A stretch of DNA of 64,000 bases from Platerodrilus igneus (taxonomy: Eukaryota > Arthropoda > Insecta > Coleoptera > Lycidae). Shown here piece after piece: positions 34,366 through 46,792 of this stretch. A program made the translations under genes and the position numbers. Each line of letters opens with the position of its first letter. The stretch's first letter is position 1. The stretch is from contig JARFIW010001670.1 in assembly GCA_036346225.1 (NCBI GenBank), positions 1,550,001 to 1,614,000 of the forward strand, in the 5' to 3' direction. The notes below the pieces were generated by a model. The model saw only the letters and a list, made by a program, of their open reading frames with translations. It did no database searches and was not told the origin of the DNA.

Positions 34366-36114
34366 ATGAAGAAAGAAGTTAAAAGAAAAGTTATTTCTTT
34401 AGAAACTAAAATCGAAATTTTGGATCGCTTATGAAAGGGAGATAGAGTAGTAGATGTTGCAAAATCATATAGCATGAACGAAGCTACAATAAGAACTATT
34501 AGAACAAATGATAACACAATTAGAAAGAGTATTGCAGCTGGCAATACCACGAGTATGGGCACAACATCATACACCAGAAATATCGCAATGGAAAAAATGG
34601 AGAAAGCGTTAATGCTTTGGATAGAAGATCAAACACAAAAAAGAGTACCCATTGATACAAGCGCAATAACAAATAAAGCTTTACGAATTTACGAAAAAAT
34701 TGTAGAGCAATTACCATCTTCTTTTTCAACTGAAAAGAAGCCAAATTTTTGGGCAAGTCATGGCTGGTTTGAAAGATTTAAAATAAGATATTCTTTACAC
34801 AGCTTAAAATTAAAAGGTGAACTGGCTTCTGGCGACGTAGATGCAGCCCAAGAATATCCAGCAAATTTTGCAGAAATTGTTAACGACAATTCATACACCC
34901 CTGATCAGGTTTTCAATGCTGATGAGTCAGGGTTATTCTGGAAAAAAATGCCTAAAAGGACTTATGTCTCAAAATTTTATAAATCGACTAGTGGTCATAA
35001 AGCAGCAAAAGATCGCATAACAATTCTTTTCTGTAGCAATGCTTCAGGAGATTATATTATGAAACCATTAGTGATTAACAAATCAAAAATGCCCCGTGCC
35101 TTTAAAGGAGTAAACATCGATAATCTTCCCGTTTATTGGAGGGCTAATAAGAAAGCGTGGGTTACTGCTGCAATGTTTACTTAATGGTTTCATGAATGTT
35201 TTATCCCAGATGCCAAAAAATATTTAAGTTCAAAAGGATTGCCTTTTAAAGTGCTTTTGTTAATTGACGATGCGCCGGGTCACCCACAAGATCTAGAATA
35301 TGAGAACGTTGAAGTAAAATTTTTACCAAAAAATACAACTTCATTATTACAACCATTGGACCAAAGCATAATTTCTACTTTTAAAGCTTTGTACATAAAA
35401 CGAGCTTTTACATATATTTTGGAACAAATGGAGAACAATGAATCTTTAACAGTTATTAGAGCTTGGAAAATTTTTACAATATTAGACTGTGTGAAGCATA
35501 TCGCCTTATCATACACTGGGATTAAGCAAACAACGCTCAATAGCTGTTGGAAAAAATTGTGGCCAAATGTAGTCAAAAATGAACATTCCATTTCAACGTT
35601 AAATGATGAATATTCGCAGATAGTACAGATGGCACATTCATTGGGCGGAGAAGGTTTTGATGATTTTACTGATGATGATATTGCAAAGTTAATGGCTGAT
35701 AAAGAACTAAGTGAGGATGATTTAGTTAACTTAATTTGCGAAAGTGAGTCTGACAAATCTGATGAAGAGGAATTAGTACCAGTAACATTCACTGCTAAAG
35801 TCATCCGCAAAGAACTCGCATTGGGAAGAAAGCTGGGTAATCATTTTATACAAAATGACACAAACGTTGAAAGGGCTTTACAATTCCAACGTGACATAAA
35901 TCGCTGCTTGGCTCAATATGAAGAAGTTTACAAAGATCTTACAAAAAATTCGAAGCAATTATTAATAACCGATTTTATTACCATCTCTCATAATGTAAAT
36001 ATTTCTGCTTCAAACATCGAATTGTCACAAATAACTTCAAGTGATGAAAGTGAATTCAAACCTTCGATTCGGAAAAAAAGAATGAGAGTAATTTCTGACA
36101 GCGATGAAGGATAA
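34366..36114 (+). pseudogene. Tigger transposase, nearly intact
   Basis: From ATG 34366 the frame runs to the TAA at 36114, interrupted by only two in-frame stops (TGA 34432-34434 and TAA 35182-35184). It encodes a CENP-B/pogo-type transposase of about 580 codons. Order: an N-terminal helix-turn-helix (ETKIEILDRL, then VVDVAKSYSMNEATIRTI), a CENPB-type second DNA-binding domain (KPNFWASHGWFERFKIRY), and the DDE_1 catalytic domain with FNADESGLFWKK (first Asp), LLLIDDAPGHP (second Asp; the common Asn after it is Asp here) and TTSLLQPLDQSIIS (third Asp). The acidic C-terminal tail is typical. With two stops this copy is presumed inactive. Confidence 0.93.
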
Positions 36115-36396
36115 TAAAACACCTTTGGTTTTATTTTTTGTTCTTCTGTTTAATGTATTGTAATTAAATAAAAAAACCGTGTTTCCGTAATATATTACAT
36201 ATTTTAACCTGTCAATGCATTTTATTTTTATTTCTGTGTACACCTAAAAATATTGAAAAAAAATCACAACTGTTAAATAGCAAAATTATGCTTTTTCTGC
36301 AAGCTTTTCGATTTACACGGTTTTGACTTGAAAATTTTTAATTTTCGATTTACACGTTTTTCTCAGAAACGTATCTACCGTGTAAATCGGGGGATA

Positions 36397-37990
36397 TGTG
36401 TATTCCCCTCACTTTAATAAAGAAATGTATATTCAGCCTTTGTTCACCTTTAACGAATTTATTCAACCGCTCACTATATCTTGGTAAATTCCCTTCAAAA
36501 TGGAAACTTAGTTATATTAATCCTATATTCAAAACAGGCGACAGAGGGAATGTATTAAACAATAGAGGCATATGCACTCAATCTTCTATTCCAAAACTGT
36601 TTGATTTTTTTATGTCAAAACTTCTACACTGGAACTGTAAGGAAATAGTATGTTCTAACCAGCATGGCTTTCAACAACACAAATTCACTATAACAAATTT
36701 ATTGATATTTACTCACTCAATTATCAGTTCTCTTGAGAAGTGTCTGGAATTTGAGGCTATCTACACGGATTTCTCTAAAGCCTTCGATTGAGTGAATTTA
36801 AATCTTTTACTGTACAAATTGAATAAGATAGGCTTTGGAGAAAACATCTACCATTGGCTTTCCTCATATTTATATGGCAGAGCTCAGGCAGTTAAATACA
36901 AACAATTTGTATCATTTAAATTCCCTGTGCACTCGGGAATTCCTCAAGGTTCACACCTTGGGCCTCTGTAATTCCTTCTTTTCATTAATGACATTGTCAG
37001 CTGCTTCAAACACTGGTCCTTCTTGCTATATGCCAATGATTTAAACCTTTATAGACCTGTTACTTTCACACATGATTACCTTTTAATTCAAGATGATCTT
37101 GATTCCTTGGTTATCTGGTGCGATGTGAATAGGCTTTTTTTAACACCGACAAATGCTACGTGATTACATTTTCACATACTATTAATAGCACTCTGACGAA
37201 CTACTTTATTAATAATGTTTGCCTAAAACGAATGATTTAAATCAAAGATCTTGAGGACATATTAGATAAGAAGCTTACCTACATTTCACATATTGTATAT
37301 GTTCAAATGAAAGCTTTTCCGATGCTTGGATTTATAATAAGAAACTCTAATAAATTTTTCTTATGTAACCATTAAGTTATTATATTTTTCATTGTTAAGA
37401 AGCATCTTAGAATATGGGTCTATTATCTGGTCACCCTATTACCAGGTCCATATTATTAAATTTGAGAGAGTCCAAAAGAAGTTTCTTTGATATATTGCCT
37501 ACAGAGTAAATATACATACTTTAACTAATTTTTTTTTTACCGTCAACTTAATTGCAGAACTTCAAATCCCAACTATACAAAATAGACATATACTACAGGA
37601 CTTGGCTTCCTATTTTTAAATTATTTGATTTGTTGTCCCAAAATTCTTCAGTAGATTAATATTAATGTCCCGACCAGAATAACCACAGGAAATTCTAATT
37701 TCTTTTTTCACTGATATCTACATTTGACAAACTATGGTTAGCTCTGACAGGTTTCCACAACTTGATCGATTTTGTTCCTCCATTGATGAGTTTCGTTATA
37801 CATTGCTGAAGATATTGAGTGTAAAATAATAAATTAAAATAATTGTTCATTTAGTTTTAGTTAAGCATGTTGCATTTGTATATTTGTATTTATTATGCTC
37901 ATTTACTTATGTGTAAGTTGTTATATATATATTTCCTTTTTTTGTGTTTGAAAAACAAAAAAGAAGGGGTTTCCTGTATAAATAAATAAA
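36397..37990 (+). pseudogene. LINE (jockey-like) reverse transcriptase, right part
   Basis: Continues the LINE ORF across the Tigger insertion: FNRSLYLGKFPSKWKLSYIN, NQHGFQQHKFT, IYTDFSKAFD with a stop, then SGIPQGSHLGPL, FLLFINDIVS, and YANDLNLYRP, where the catalytic Tyr-Ala-Asp-Asp box reads YAND. It is heavily interrupted by stops. The element ends in a short AATA-rich tail (TAAATAAATAAATA at about 37979-37992), the usual LINE 3' end. Confidence 0.8.
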
Positions 37991-37992
37991 TA

Positions 37993-38560
37993 TAGGTGAA
38001 ATAGGGTATATATTTAGAAAACAATAGAAGAGGAACTGAGCTGTATCTAGGTTGTAAGAATGTCAGGAAACTGTGTGGCTAGCTCAGAATAGAAATCAGT
38101 AAAAGCACGCGTCCAACCAGTTCCAAGATGGAAAATCTAATGGTGAAAAAATAATTGAACTTAAACCTGATGAGTACTATAAACAAATACAGGTGTTGGT
38201 TTGGCAATATTTTCAACCAATCTTGATTGTGCAGAAGGGTTTATTGGAAAACTATCAATTCAGAAAATGTACAAGAATTGGGGATCTTGGTAGCCACAGG
38301 CTGCTTAATCCCTTTCACACACCACTGAATATTGGTGAAATAGGGTATATATTTACAAAACAGTAGAAGGGAAGCGGAACTATATCTACGCAGTGGGAAT
38401 TTCAGGAAACTGTGTAGGCTAGCTCAGAATAGAAATCAGTAGAGGTACGCGTCCAACCAGTGCGATGACGGAAAAGCTAATGATGAAAAGATAATTGCAC
38501 TTAAACCACAAAACAATAGAAGGGGAACCAAACTGCATCTAACAAGAAAGAGCAGTGGCT
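37993..38560 (+). repeat. Tandem LINE 3'-end monomers (about 338 bp)
   Basis: GGTGAAATAGGGTATATATTTA followed by the same block (AGGAAACTGTGTRGCTAGCTCAGAATAGAAATCAGTA, TCCAACCAGT) occurs at 37995 and again at 38333, a period of about 338 bp, with a partial third start near 38505. The same monomer recurs at 59286-59880 beside a LINE whose coding end contains the same GCTCAGAATAG block, so it derives from a LINE 3' end. Confidence 0.8.
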
Positions 38561-38662
38561 ATGTTTGAAGACAACAAATGTAGAGACATGGACAAAAGTG
38601 TTGGAAGCATATGTGTGGGGCGACAGACGACAAAAAAAACCTAATCATGCAGACACATGCAT
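38561..38662 (+). pseudogene. LINE C-terminal fragment
   Basis: A short stretch (GAAGACAACAAATGTAGAGAC and following) matches the segment at 58938 and 59917, which encodes the post-RT region of the LINE at 58320-60385. Too short to classify alone. Confidence 0.5.
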
Positions 38663-40688
38663 ATTTCCACAACAGATAAGAAATAACTATCGCCATATAT
38701 ACGTATTAATACACTTTCTGCCACTTCCACCATGTGATGTTTGGAGTTTTAATTATTAAAGGATGTTACATATAATAAACACTTTAAAATTAAATTGTGT
38801 AATTAACAAACTAAATATACTCGAATAATTTCAATTAACTTAACTTTAGAAATAAAATATCACTTCTATAAATGATTAGAGCATAAAAGACCATATGCAT
38901 TTATAATATAGTGGCACTGCGTTATCATTGTTCAACAGTACACAACTAACTACCCCAAAGTCTAAACGGTGCAGCTTGCAACATGATAACAAACCAATCA
39001 CGTGCGCTGATAAAATAACGCTACAATATATTACAGTATTTTCATTTTCGTTAGATTCATTACTTTTTGGAGTGATTTACTATTAATTTACCATCACGAA
39101 CAAGGATGCGTGGTTGTTGTCATTCAAAAATGAAATTGATGTTTATAGTGGCAATTGCATGCTGCTGCATCAAATTTTAAAATGTCAAAAGCAGACCAAA
39201 AGGCTATTAGTGATTCATAATGAAATAAGCTGAAAATGTTTATACTTTTTGATATATATTGAAAAAAAGAGTTAGTTTTTGATGAACATTGCTGTTCAAT
39301 ATCGGTAGAGAATCTTTTAGGATTTAGTACTTACAATTGCATCTTCGGTACATTCTTGAGCATGCAGCTATTCATTGTACCGCTAGGTATAACAAGTTTT
39401 AAGGGTCTCCTGAATAGTTGAGGAGTTCGGTTTTGTACTTCATGAGAACAAGTTTGTATGACTTACTGCCGTACATCATCATCATTATTACTATTATTAT
39501 TCACTCATTATATGTGTTTAATTACCAATCTGCTTTTCATTAACAAATCAAAGTATCTACAATCCACTATAATTAATCAAACCAGGTGGAGATTTATTCA
39601 ACAAAATCTATTTATACCTACACACCGATAGTGAGTACTTACCTATTAATGCATCATAAACGGTAATTAAATTATATTACTGTATTGGAGCCTCTAAATT
39701 TTGTAATTTCAATCTTTGTCATAAAAAGCTTGAAATATATGCAGTTTTTTATTAGTTATGCTTACCTATGGATATCATTCACAAAATGAGTGCTCTTATT
39801 TACTCTAAATATAGTGCTTTAAGCATTTATAAACAGTTTTAAAATTGTACGAGTCAAAGCAATACATGAAACTTTCTACATGCATCAAACGGCAAGCAAA
39901 TTACAAATATACAAGAAATTGTTACAACAGAATCAATCCAAAAGTTGAGATATTATAAACTAGTACATAACCAAACTAAAAATGTTTATACATCATTTTT
40001 AAACTTTTGTAGCTCACGTTACAGACTGCAAAGAGATATGAATTATAAAAATATGAATTACACTATTATGTTTTGTATACCATATCATTCTTATTTTTAA
40101 AAAAATGGAGAAATTAAACATTCAGATAATAATATTATATGAATAATAATCAAACCAGAGTTATAATGCAAACAAATTGAAAACAACGTATTCACTATAG
40201 TTAAAGTGTTAAGTTTATCTTAGAGTTATTTAACACCGAGAAACGTCTTTCTCGTACTAATACTAGCAATTGCCCTTACTTAACTTTCTTCTAAAGTTAG
40301 TTTTCGCTGTAGGCTCTATATCCTGTGCAGTTTAGCATTTGAATTTTTGAAAAATTGTAATATTTCACACAATGATACGAGTTATCCCAGGAAGCTATGA
40401 TCACGTGGTTAATCATCAGAAGAATGATTTTATAAATTTTGAAACTACACTAGCCAGAGTATTTATAGCAACCAAACTTGCCTGTATAAAAATTTGACAT
40501 TTGTTAGCATAAGAACATTGTAACAATCACATCAAATTTTTTCCAAAGATGGACAATAATTTAATTTAACTACAATTTAGATTTTTCCATGGGAATATTA
40601 TCGTGCAATAATTTATTACAATTTAGAAGTTAGAATAAAGAAGATTTCTAAATAACTTGCCATCTGGTTGGGAAATGAAGCTGCAACT
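38663..40688. other. AT-rich sequence, no gene recognised
   Basis: No coding region, inverted repeat or LTR was recognised. A short ATC/ATT-rich low-complexity patch lies at about 39475-39505. Confidence 0.5.
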
Positions 40689-40693
40689 ATTGC

Positions 40694-41001
40694 TGTTGTG
40701 AACTTTATTATTTTTAATTTGAATTTAATGTTTACTCTTAGACGGCTGAGAGCACAATTATGACAGTCCATCGGAAAAATATAAAATGCACACATTAGAA
40801 TTGTTCCATATGAATTTACTAATTAACAAGATGTAAATCTATTCAATACATAATTCTAAGCTTATAGTTACTTAATGATATCACAGAAAAGTTTAAGTTG
40901 CAATTATTCATACATTCTACTGTGCAATAGCCACAATATCATTTGTGCATTCCAGTCAATGAAGAAGGTTTTATTATTTTCATTGCAGCCAATTTTCAAC
41001 A
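40694..41001 (+). repeat. 5' LTR of a BEL/Pao element, 308 bp
   Basis: Starts TGTTG and ends CAACA. It matches 46485-46787. Preceded by ATTGC at 40689-40693, which is repeated after the other LTR. Confidence 0.93.
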
Positions 41002-41376
41002 TGATCCTTTGACCCAGATGTGAATACAGTGGTACTATAAGCTCAATTACAAGAATCACTCATTAAAATACAGTGAATTTGTAAGTAAACTCAATTTCAT
41101 TGATCAAAAGAAAGTTACAGTGAACCACTATTACAAGCGTTCAGTCAAGTACAGTGGACCAACACAACAAGCGTTCAGTCAAGTACAGTGAACCAATACT
41201 ACAATCGCTTAACACTACAAGCAGTCAGATCAAAATATTTCTAAAATATTTTCCAAGTATTTATTCAAGTAATCTGAGTATTGTCGATACATAAGTGAGT
41301 CCTTCATACTGCTGCTTCATTCACTATTAGCTTCTATTTGAGTAATAACCATCTGCATGTTTGTATTTTTATCAAA

Positions 41377-42480
41377 ATGAGTTCTGAACTAAAGATTTTA
41401 GTTAAAAAACGTGGCATTCGTAAAGCCCAAATTATACCGTTTCAAACCTGTCTTGATTCACTAAAGCTAAATAAAATAGATATAATTAAGCATATTGAAA
41501 ACTTGAAGGTGCGTTTAGCTGCAGTCAACTTTTGCAAGAATTTAACAGTTTGCAATTTAAAATAGAGCTTTTAAATAAAGGGACAAGCGAATAGGACGAT
41601 GCTGCAAAACGGGAAGAGTTTGAGAATTATTTTTTAGTTTTAGCTCTTGCTCTGGATATAATTGATAAAAATTCTGCAGGTCAATTGTCACAAAGCGCAC
41701 AAATGCATAGCAACGCCACTCAGGGTACAAGTGAGTCTAGTGTCGGCATAAAGCTTCCTACCATATCACTACCAAGTTTTTCTGGTAAGTATGATCAATT
41801 CTTAGAATTTCCTGATACATTCAAATCACTCATTCATGATAATAACAGTATCAGTAAAATAAACAAATTTCATTACTTGAAGGTGACTCTTCAGCCACCA
41901 GAAAGATTCGATAATAAACGCATTATCATAAATAATCACATTAACGCTATCTTTAATTTGCCCAGGTTTCAAGAAATGATCATGTTAATCTAAGAATACT
42001 TCTAGGAAACTTGTTCAAACATTTAAGATGCCTCCAAAACTTAAAGCAACCTGTAAATGAATGGAACACAATCATAATTTTTATCATAAGTAATAAATTT
42101 GATCTTGAATTAAAACAAGAGTATGAGTCATTCAAAATTCAAAGCAATCTTCCCACGATGGATGGGCTGAAATAATTTTTGAAATCAAAGTGTGAGATGC
42201 TCTGACCTGTATTCAAACTCCTCAGAAATCCAAATTTAAAAAAACGCAGTCGTTTGCAGTAAGTAATGTTACAGCAAAAGGTATATTTGGAAAGGTGCGC
42301 ATAAAATATACCATTGCAATAAATTCAGAGCACTTTCAGTTAATGCCAGAACAACAAAAATCAAGCATTTAAAGCTTTGCATTAATTGTTTTAAGCCAAA
42401 TTACATTAGTAAGGACTGCAAGTCTAGCAAATGCAGGGAATGTGGCAAATCACACCACACCCTCATTCACATTAATTTCA
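41377..42480 (+). pseudogene. BEL/Pao gag
   Basis: Begins MSSELKILVKKRGIRKAQ, then the DUF1759 block KLPTISLPSFSGKYDQFLEF and KINKFHYLK. Near 42376-42475 lies a double zinc-knuckle region (KLCINCFKPNYISKDC, then KCRECGKSHHTLIH) typical of BEL/Pao gags. Stops at about 41563 and 41991 and further frame breaks disrupt it. Confidence 0.88.
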
Positions 42481-43320
42481 AAAATGAAACTCAGTCATCC
42501 AATAGCAACATTGAAACAGAAACCAAAAGTTGAAACTGTAGCTGTTAGTACTATGACAGCATATCATTCTACAGGTATGTTGTTTGAGCATTCAGTACTA
42601 TCAACAGCTATAATAATTAAAATAAAGGATGCAGTGGGTACTTTCCATGAATGTCGTGCATTGTTGGATTCTGGAAGTCAATCTCACTTTATAAAAATCA
42701 GGTTGTGCAATAAACTTAAAGCATCTAAGCTTTCAATTGACTTTTCAGTAAGTGGCATTAGTCAAATCCCTACCAACGTTTCACACAAAGTTGGTATAAA
42801 CATTCAATCATTGCTCAACTCATTTCAAACCGGGCATTGCATTACCTGCAATCACAGGTAATTTTCCTCATGAAACGTTTGATGCCTCGAGCTTAGGCAT
42901 ATCAAACAACATAAAACTAGCAGACAGTAAGTTTAACATGCCTCTCGATGTTGATTTGCTTATCCGACCATCCTTATTCTGGGATCTATTGTGCATAGGC
43001 AAAATAAAGCTTAGAGGTTCAAAAATCATTCTTGAAAAAACCAAATTCGGTTGAATACTCGAGCACTTGGGACATTCAACATTCAACAGCTTGAAAACTT
43101 TTGGCTGTTGGAACAATTTCCATCCAAGCGAGCACATTTGATGGAAGAAAGAACGTGTGAAAAACATTTTCTGAAGAACACAGAACGCGATTCAAACGAT
43201 CGTTTTGTCGTTTCAATTCCCTTTAATTCAGAATCCAGCAATGTAGGCAATTCTCTTCAAAATGTAACAAGATGCTTTTTGTCGCTGGAAAATCAAAAGC
43301 CTTAAGCGGCAATATTCAGA
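42442..43320 (+). pseudogene. BEL/Pao aspartic protease region
   Basis: Contains FHECRALLDSGSQSHFI, the DSG active site of the BEL/Pao (peptidase A17) protease, followed by a KVGINIQSLL-type strand. The downstream linker to RT is broken into frames around 43050-43305. Confidence 0.85.
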
Positions 43321-43915
43321 TTTCATGCAGGAATATGAAAGATTGGGTCGCATGACTGAATTACCTGAATATGAATTTGCTGCGGGTTTCTCAGTTTTTT
43401 TATATGCTACATCACCATGTCATTAAACATGAAAACTTAACTACTAAATTGCGCACTGTTTTTGACGGCAGTGCCAAAACTTCAAGTGCTATATTACTGA
43501 ATGAAATGCAAATGGTAGGACCAGTCATTCAAGATGATCTCTTCTCCATTTTGGTTCGATTTCGGCAACATAAGTATGCAGTCTCTGCTGACCTAACAAA
43601 AATGTTATGATCAAGCCTGATCAACGCAATTTGCAAAGAATTCTGTGGAGAAACGACCCCAATGATCCGTTAGGGCATTTTGTTTTAAATACTGTCACCT
43701 ATGGCACAGCTTCAGCTTCTTTCTTGGTGATGTGTCTTCAACAATTAGGGCACGAAAATGCAACTAAATATCTATATGTGTCTTCAATTATCTTAAACGA
43801 CTTCTATGTTGATGACCTCCTTTCTGACACCGATTCTTATCAAAAACTGATATCTGTCCGCCATGTTGTGACAACAATCTTAGCTCAAGGTTGTTTTGAG
43901 ATTAAAAGTGGGTAA
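43321..43915 (+). pseudogene. BEL/Pao reverse transcriptase
   Basis: Contains KLRTVFDGSAKTSSAILLNE (the BEL-specific FDGSAKT block), KYAVSADLTKM, then in the next frame YGTASASFLVMCLQQLG and FYVDDLLSDTDS, the catalytic YVDD box. One frameshift lies near 43606. Confidence 0.92.
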
Positions 43916-44299
43916 CAAGTGCATCAAATGCTTTGCATTCACTATCTGCGTCCGATTCCGAATTTGCATGACTGGATCCAGGTATAATAGCAAAACTCTC
44001 GGCATGCTGTGGTTACTTTCAGTTGATAACTTCAGCTACAATATAAAAGACATCGTTGAAGAGCTCTGTAACAAAATGGTCAATATTGGCCATCACAGCT
44101 GCTATATTCGATCTGTTAGATTTATTGGCCCTTGTAATAATCATTGCTATATCAGACAGAAGTTGCGGTAACACAAACTATCATGGAACGAATCAATTTC
44201 CTCTGATTTGCACTATCAGTGGATTCAATTTTTTTAAAGATTTGTCTTCTTTACGTTTGTTAAGTATTCCGTGTCAACTTCTTGTCGATGACGTGGTCA

Positions 44300-44650
44300 G
44301 CATGCAAATACGTCTTTTTTATGCCTCACAGCTACGTTCTGGAGCGTGTGTATACTTGAAAAGCAATAGTAGCAGTGGCATCAACACTGTAAACGTAATT
44401 GCTTCTAAATCTAGACTGACCCCATTGAAAACAGTTTCAATTCCCTGATCGGAACTATCCGGTGCTCTGCTTCTAGCAAGACTTGTCAGCAAAATCACCA
44501 ACGCTCTTTCTATTGCTGCCAATTCAGTGACCTATTGGACGGATTCAACTACCACTTTAGCATGGTTAAAGAATTCTCCTAACGTTCTGAAAATCTTTGT
44601 TTCAAATCGTGTGTACAAGATACAAGATTTAACTTACCGAACAATAGAAA
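44300..44650 (+). pseudogene. BEL/Pao RNase H
   Basis: Reads IASKSRLTPLKTVSIP, a stop at 44446-44448, then ALLLARLVSKITNALSIAAN and SVTYWTDSTTTLAWLKNSPN. This is the conserved BEL/Pao RNase H region, with a short additional decay to the VYKIQDLT block. Confidence 0.85.
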
Positions 44651-45017
44651 CATATTCAATCTGTCGATAACCAAGTTGATCTGATATCTCACAGTGTCCA
44701 ACCCAAGTTTTAAATCACTTCCGAATTGTGGTAGAATGGTCCAGTATGGTTGCCCGAATTCGCTGATCAATGGCCTTCACTTGAGCTAGAATCATGCAAT
44801 CACATCTCTGATACTATTTTCCAAGAGCATAATTCCATCAAGACTTTCACAGTGCAAAATGCCAATGATAGTAATTTTGATCAATTTTCTTCATATAAGA
44901 AACCACGAAAATTTGCTGCATATGCTCAGTGCTTCAAACAAAATGCTTCCTCAGTCGTAGCTTAAAAATATCCTGATTCTATATCCCATGAAGAACTGAA
45001 TACAGCTACAAAAAGTC

Positions 45018-46330
45018 GTGTGGTTCGCACAAATTCAGGAATTTCAGTCAGGCATAACTGCTTTAAAGAATAATAAAGATTTAAAATCTAAAAGTCGCTT
45101 GTTATCACTTAAGCCTTTCCTAGATGATGATAGTTTACACCGTGTTTGCAGTAGAATTCACTATTCACAGTTTTCTGAAAATAAAAAGCATCCACTTCTG
45201 TTGCCTTCAAAGTATAAACTAACATATCTAATAATTAAGCACAAACATGGGAAAACATTACACTCTGGTCTGCAGGTTTTATTGTACCATGTACATGAAA
45301 CAATTTCAAGACGAAATTGTGTCAAGAAAATCGTCTGGGATGCAATATGTGTTTTCGAGCATCTCCTAAGTCATTTGCACCTTTATTGGGTTCTTTGCCT
45401 AAAGAGCGCCTAATGATTCACTTTCCATTCCGCACTTGTGGAGTCGATTATTGTGATCATGTATTAATTAAAAATAAAAGGCGGGTGTGGGTTCAAATCC
45501 TCAAAGCACTACATTTGCATTTCTTGTGTGCTTTGTGACAAAGGCAATTCGTGTTGAGTTAGTATCTGATTTAACATCAGAAGCTTTCATTGCTGTTTTA
45601 AGACGGTTTTCTAGTAGACAAGGCAAAGCTGCTATAACTTACTCTGATAATGGCATTAACTTTGTAGGAGCTAATACAGAAATAAAGAAATTGCTTAAAA
45701 CAAGGTACTCTGGTACAGAAAATAACAAAATTGAAAGCATTTTGAATAATGAAAGCAGATCGTGGCGCTTCATCCCATCTCAATCTCCTGACTTTGGTGG
45801 ATTCTGGGAGTCTGGAGTTCGCATAATAAAATATTACCTGAAACAAGTAACTAGTAATTCTCTATTCACATATGAAGAATTCTGTACCATATTAACTCAG
45901 ATTGAAGCGGTGGTTAACTCTCGACTTCTGATCCAAGTAATCTTGATCCTCTAACCCCAGCTCACTTCTTAATCGGCTGTAGTCTCATGACTGTACTGGA
46001 CTGTGACTTAACTATGATCAATGAAAATAGTGTTTTGCAATTTCAAAGAGTACAGCAAGTTGTACGACCTTTTGGAGAAGGTGGTCCAAGGAATATATAA
46101 ATGAGCTCCAGTAGCTTCGTAAATGCTTTAGGAATTCCGACTGCACAAGAATTCCTGGTACTATGGTCTTAATAAAATAAGAAAACTTGCCACCTGCAAA
46201 ATGGAAATTAGCACGCATCTTAGACATTCATCCTGGACAAGATGGTGTAGTCCGAGTGGTGTTGGTGAAATCTGTAATGGTGTGCAGAAGCATCCTGTGA
46301 CTAAACTGTGCATCTTGCCTGGAAGTTAGT
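45018..46330 (+). pseudogene. BEL/Pao integrase
   Basis: Zinc-binding HHCC-type region (LIIKHKHGKTLHSGLQ) at about 45225-45280, then CGVDYCDHVLI (first Asp), YSDNGINFVGANTEIKKLL (second Asp) and SPDFGGFWESGVRIIKYYL (catalytic Glu). The 3' part includes the TPAHFLIGCSL block and a decayed C-terminus. Frame breaks lie near 45413, 45535 and 45954. Confidence 0.92.
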
Positions 46331-46484
46331 GTGAAATAAGATTCAAAATTGTTTTATTTCATTCTGCATTTATCGATCATTACCTTTCTATTTTTTGTTT
46401 GTAGAATTCATGATTATTTTTTGCATTGTGTTGTGTATTCATTTACTATGTTAATCTTGAGGTCACCTCAACGCGGGCGGCTTA

Positions 46485-46787
46485 TGTTGCGAACTTTATT
46501 ATTTTTAATTTGAATTTAATGTTAACTCTTAGGCGGCTGAGCGCACAATTATGACAGTCAAAAAAATGTAAAACGCACAAATTATAATTGTTCCATATTA
46601 ATTTACTAATTAGCAAGATGTATATATATTCAATAAATAATTCTAAGCTTTATAGTTACTTAATGGTAACACAAAAAATTTAAGTTGCGATTATTCACAT
46701 ATTCTACTGTGCAATAGCCACATTATCATTTGTGCATTCCAGTCAAGGCAGGTTTTTCTTTATTTTAATTGCAGCCAGTTCTCAACA
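46485..46787 (+). repeat. 3' LTR of the BEL/Pao element, 303 bp
   Basis: Copy of 40694-41001 with scattered substitutions and small indels. Followed by the ATTGC target duplicate. Confidence 0.93.
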
Positions 46788-46792
46788 ATTGC

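Larger units (their letters stand above)
33625..36394 (+). mobile_element. Tigger/pogo transposon, 2770 bp
   Basis: Terminal inverted repeats TCCCCCGATTTACACGGTA (33625) and TACCGTGTAAATCGGGGGA (ending 36394) are perfect over 19 bp. A TA target duplication is present at 33623-33624 and 36395-36396. Both are diagnostic of Tc1/mariner-superfamily elements. Further TTTACACG units follow the left end and precede the right end. Excising the element and one TA restores the reading frame of the LINE it interrupts. Confidence 0.96.
40694..46787 (+). mobile_element. BEL/Pao LTR retrotransposon, 6.1 kb
   Basis: Paired TGTTG...CAACA LTRs and an exact 5-bp target duplication (ATTGC at 40689-40693 and 46788-46792) define the element. 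Internal order is gag, protease, RT, RNase H, integrase, as in BEL/Pao. A purine tract (CGCGGGCGGC) precedes the 3' LTR. Coding sequence is fragmented by stops and frameshifts. Confidence 0.94.

Noticed and set aside
35280..35810. A 176-codon frame on - inside the Tigger
   Set aside because: It is antisense to the DDE transposase, whose domain similarity on + is clear.
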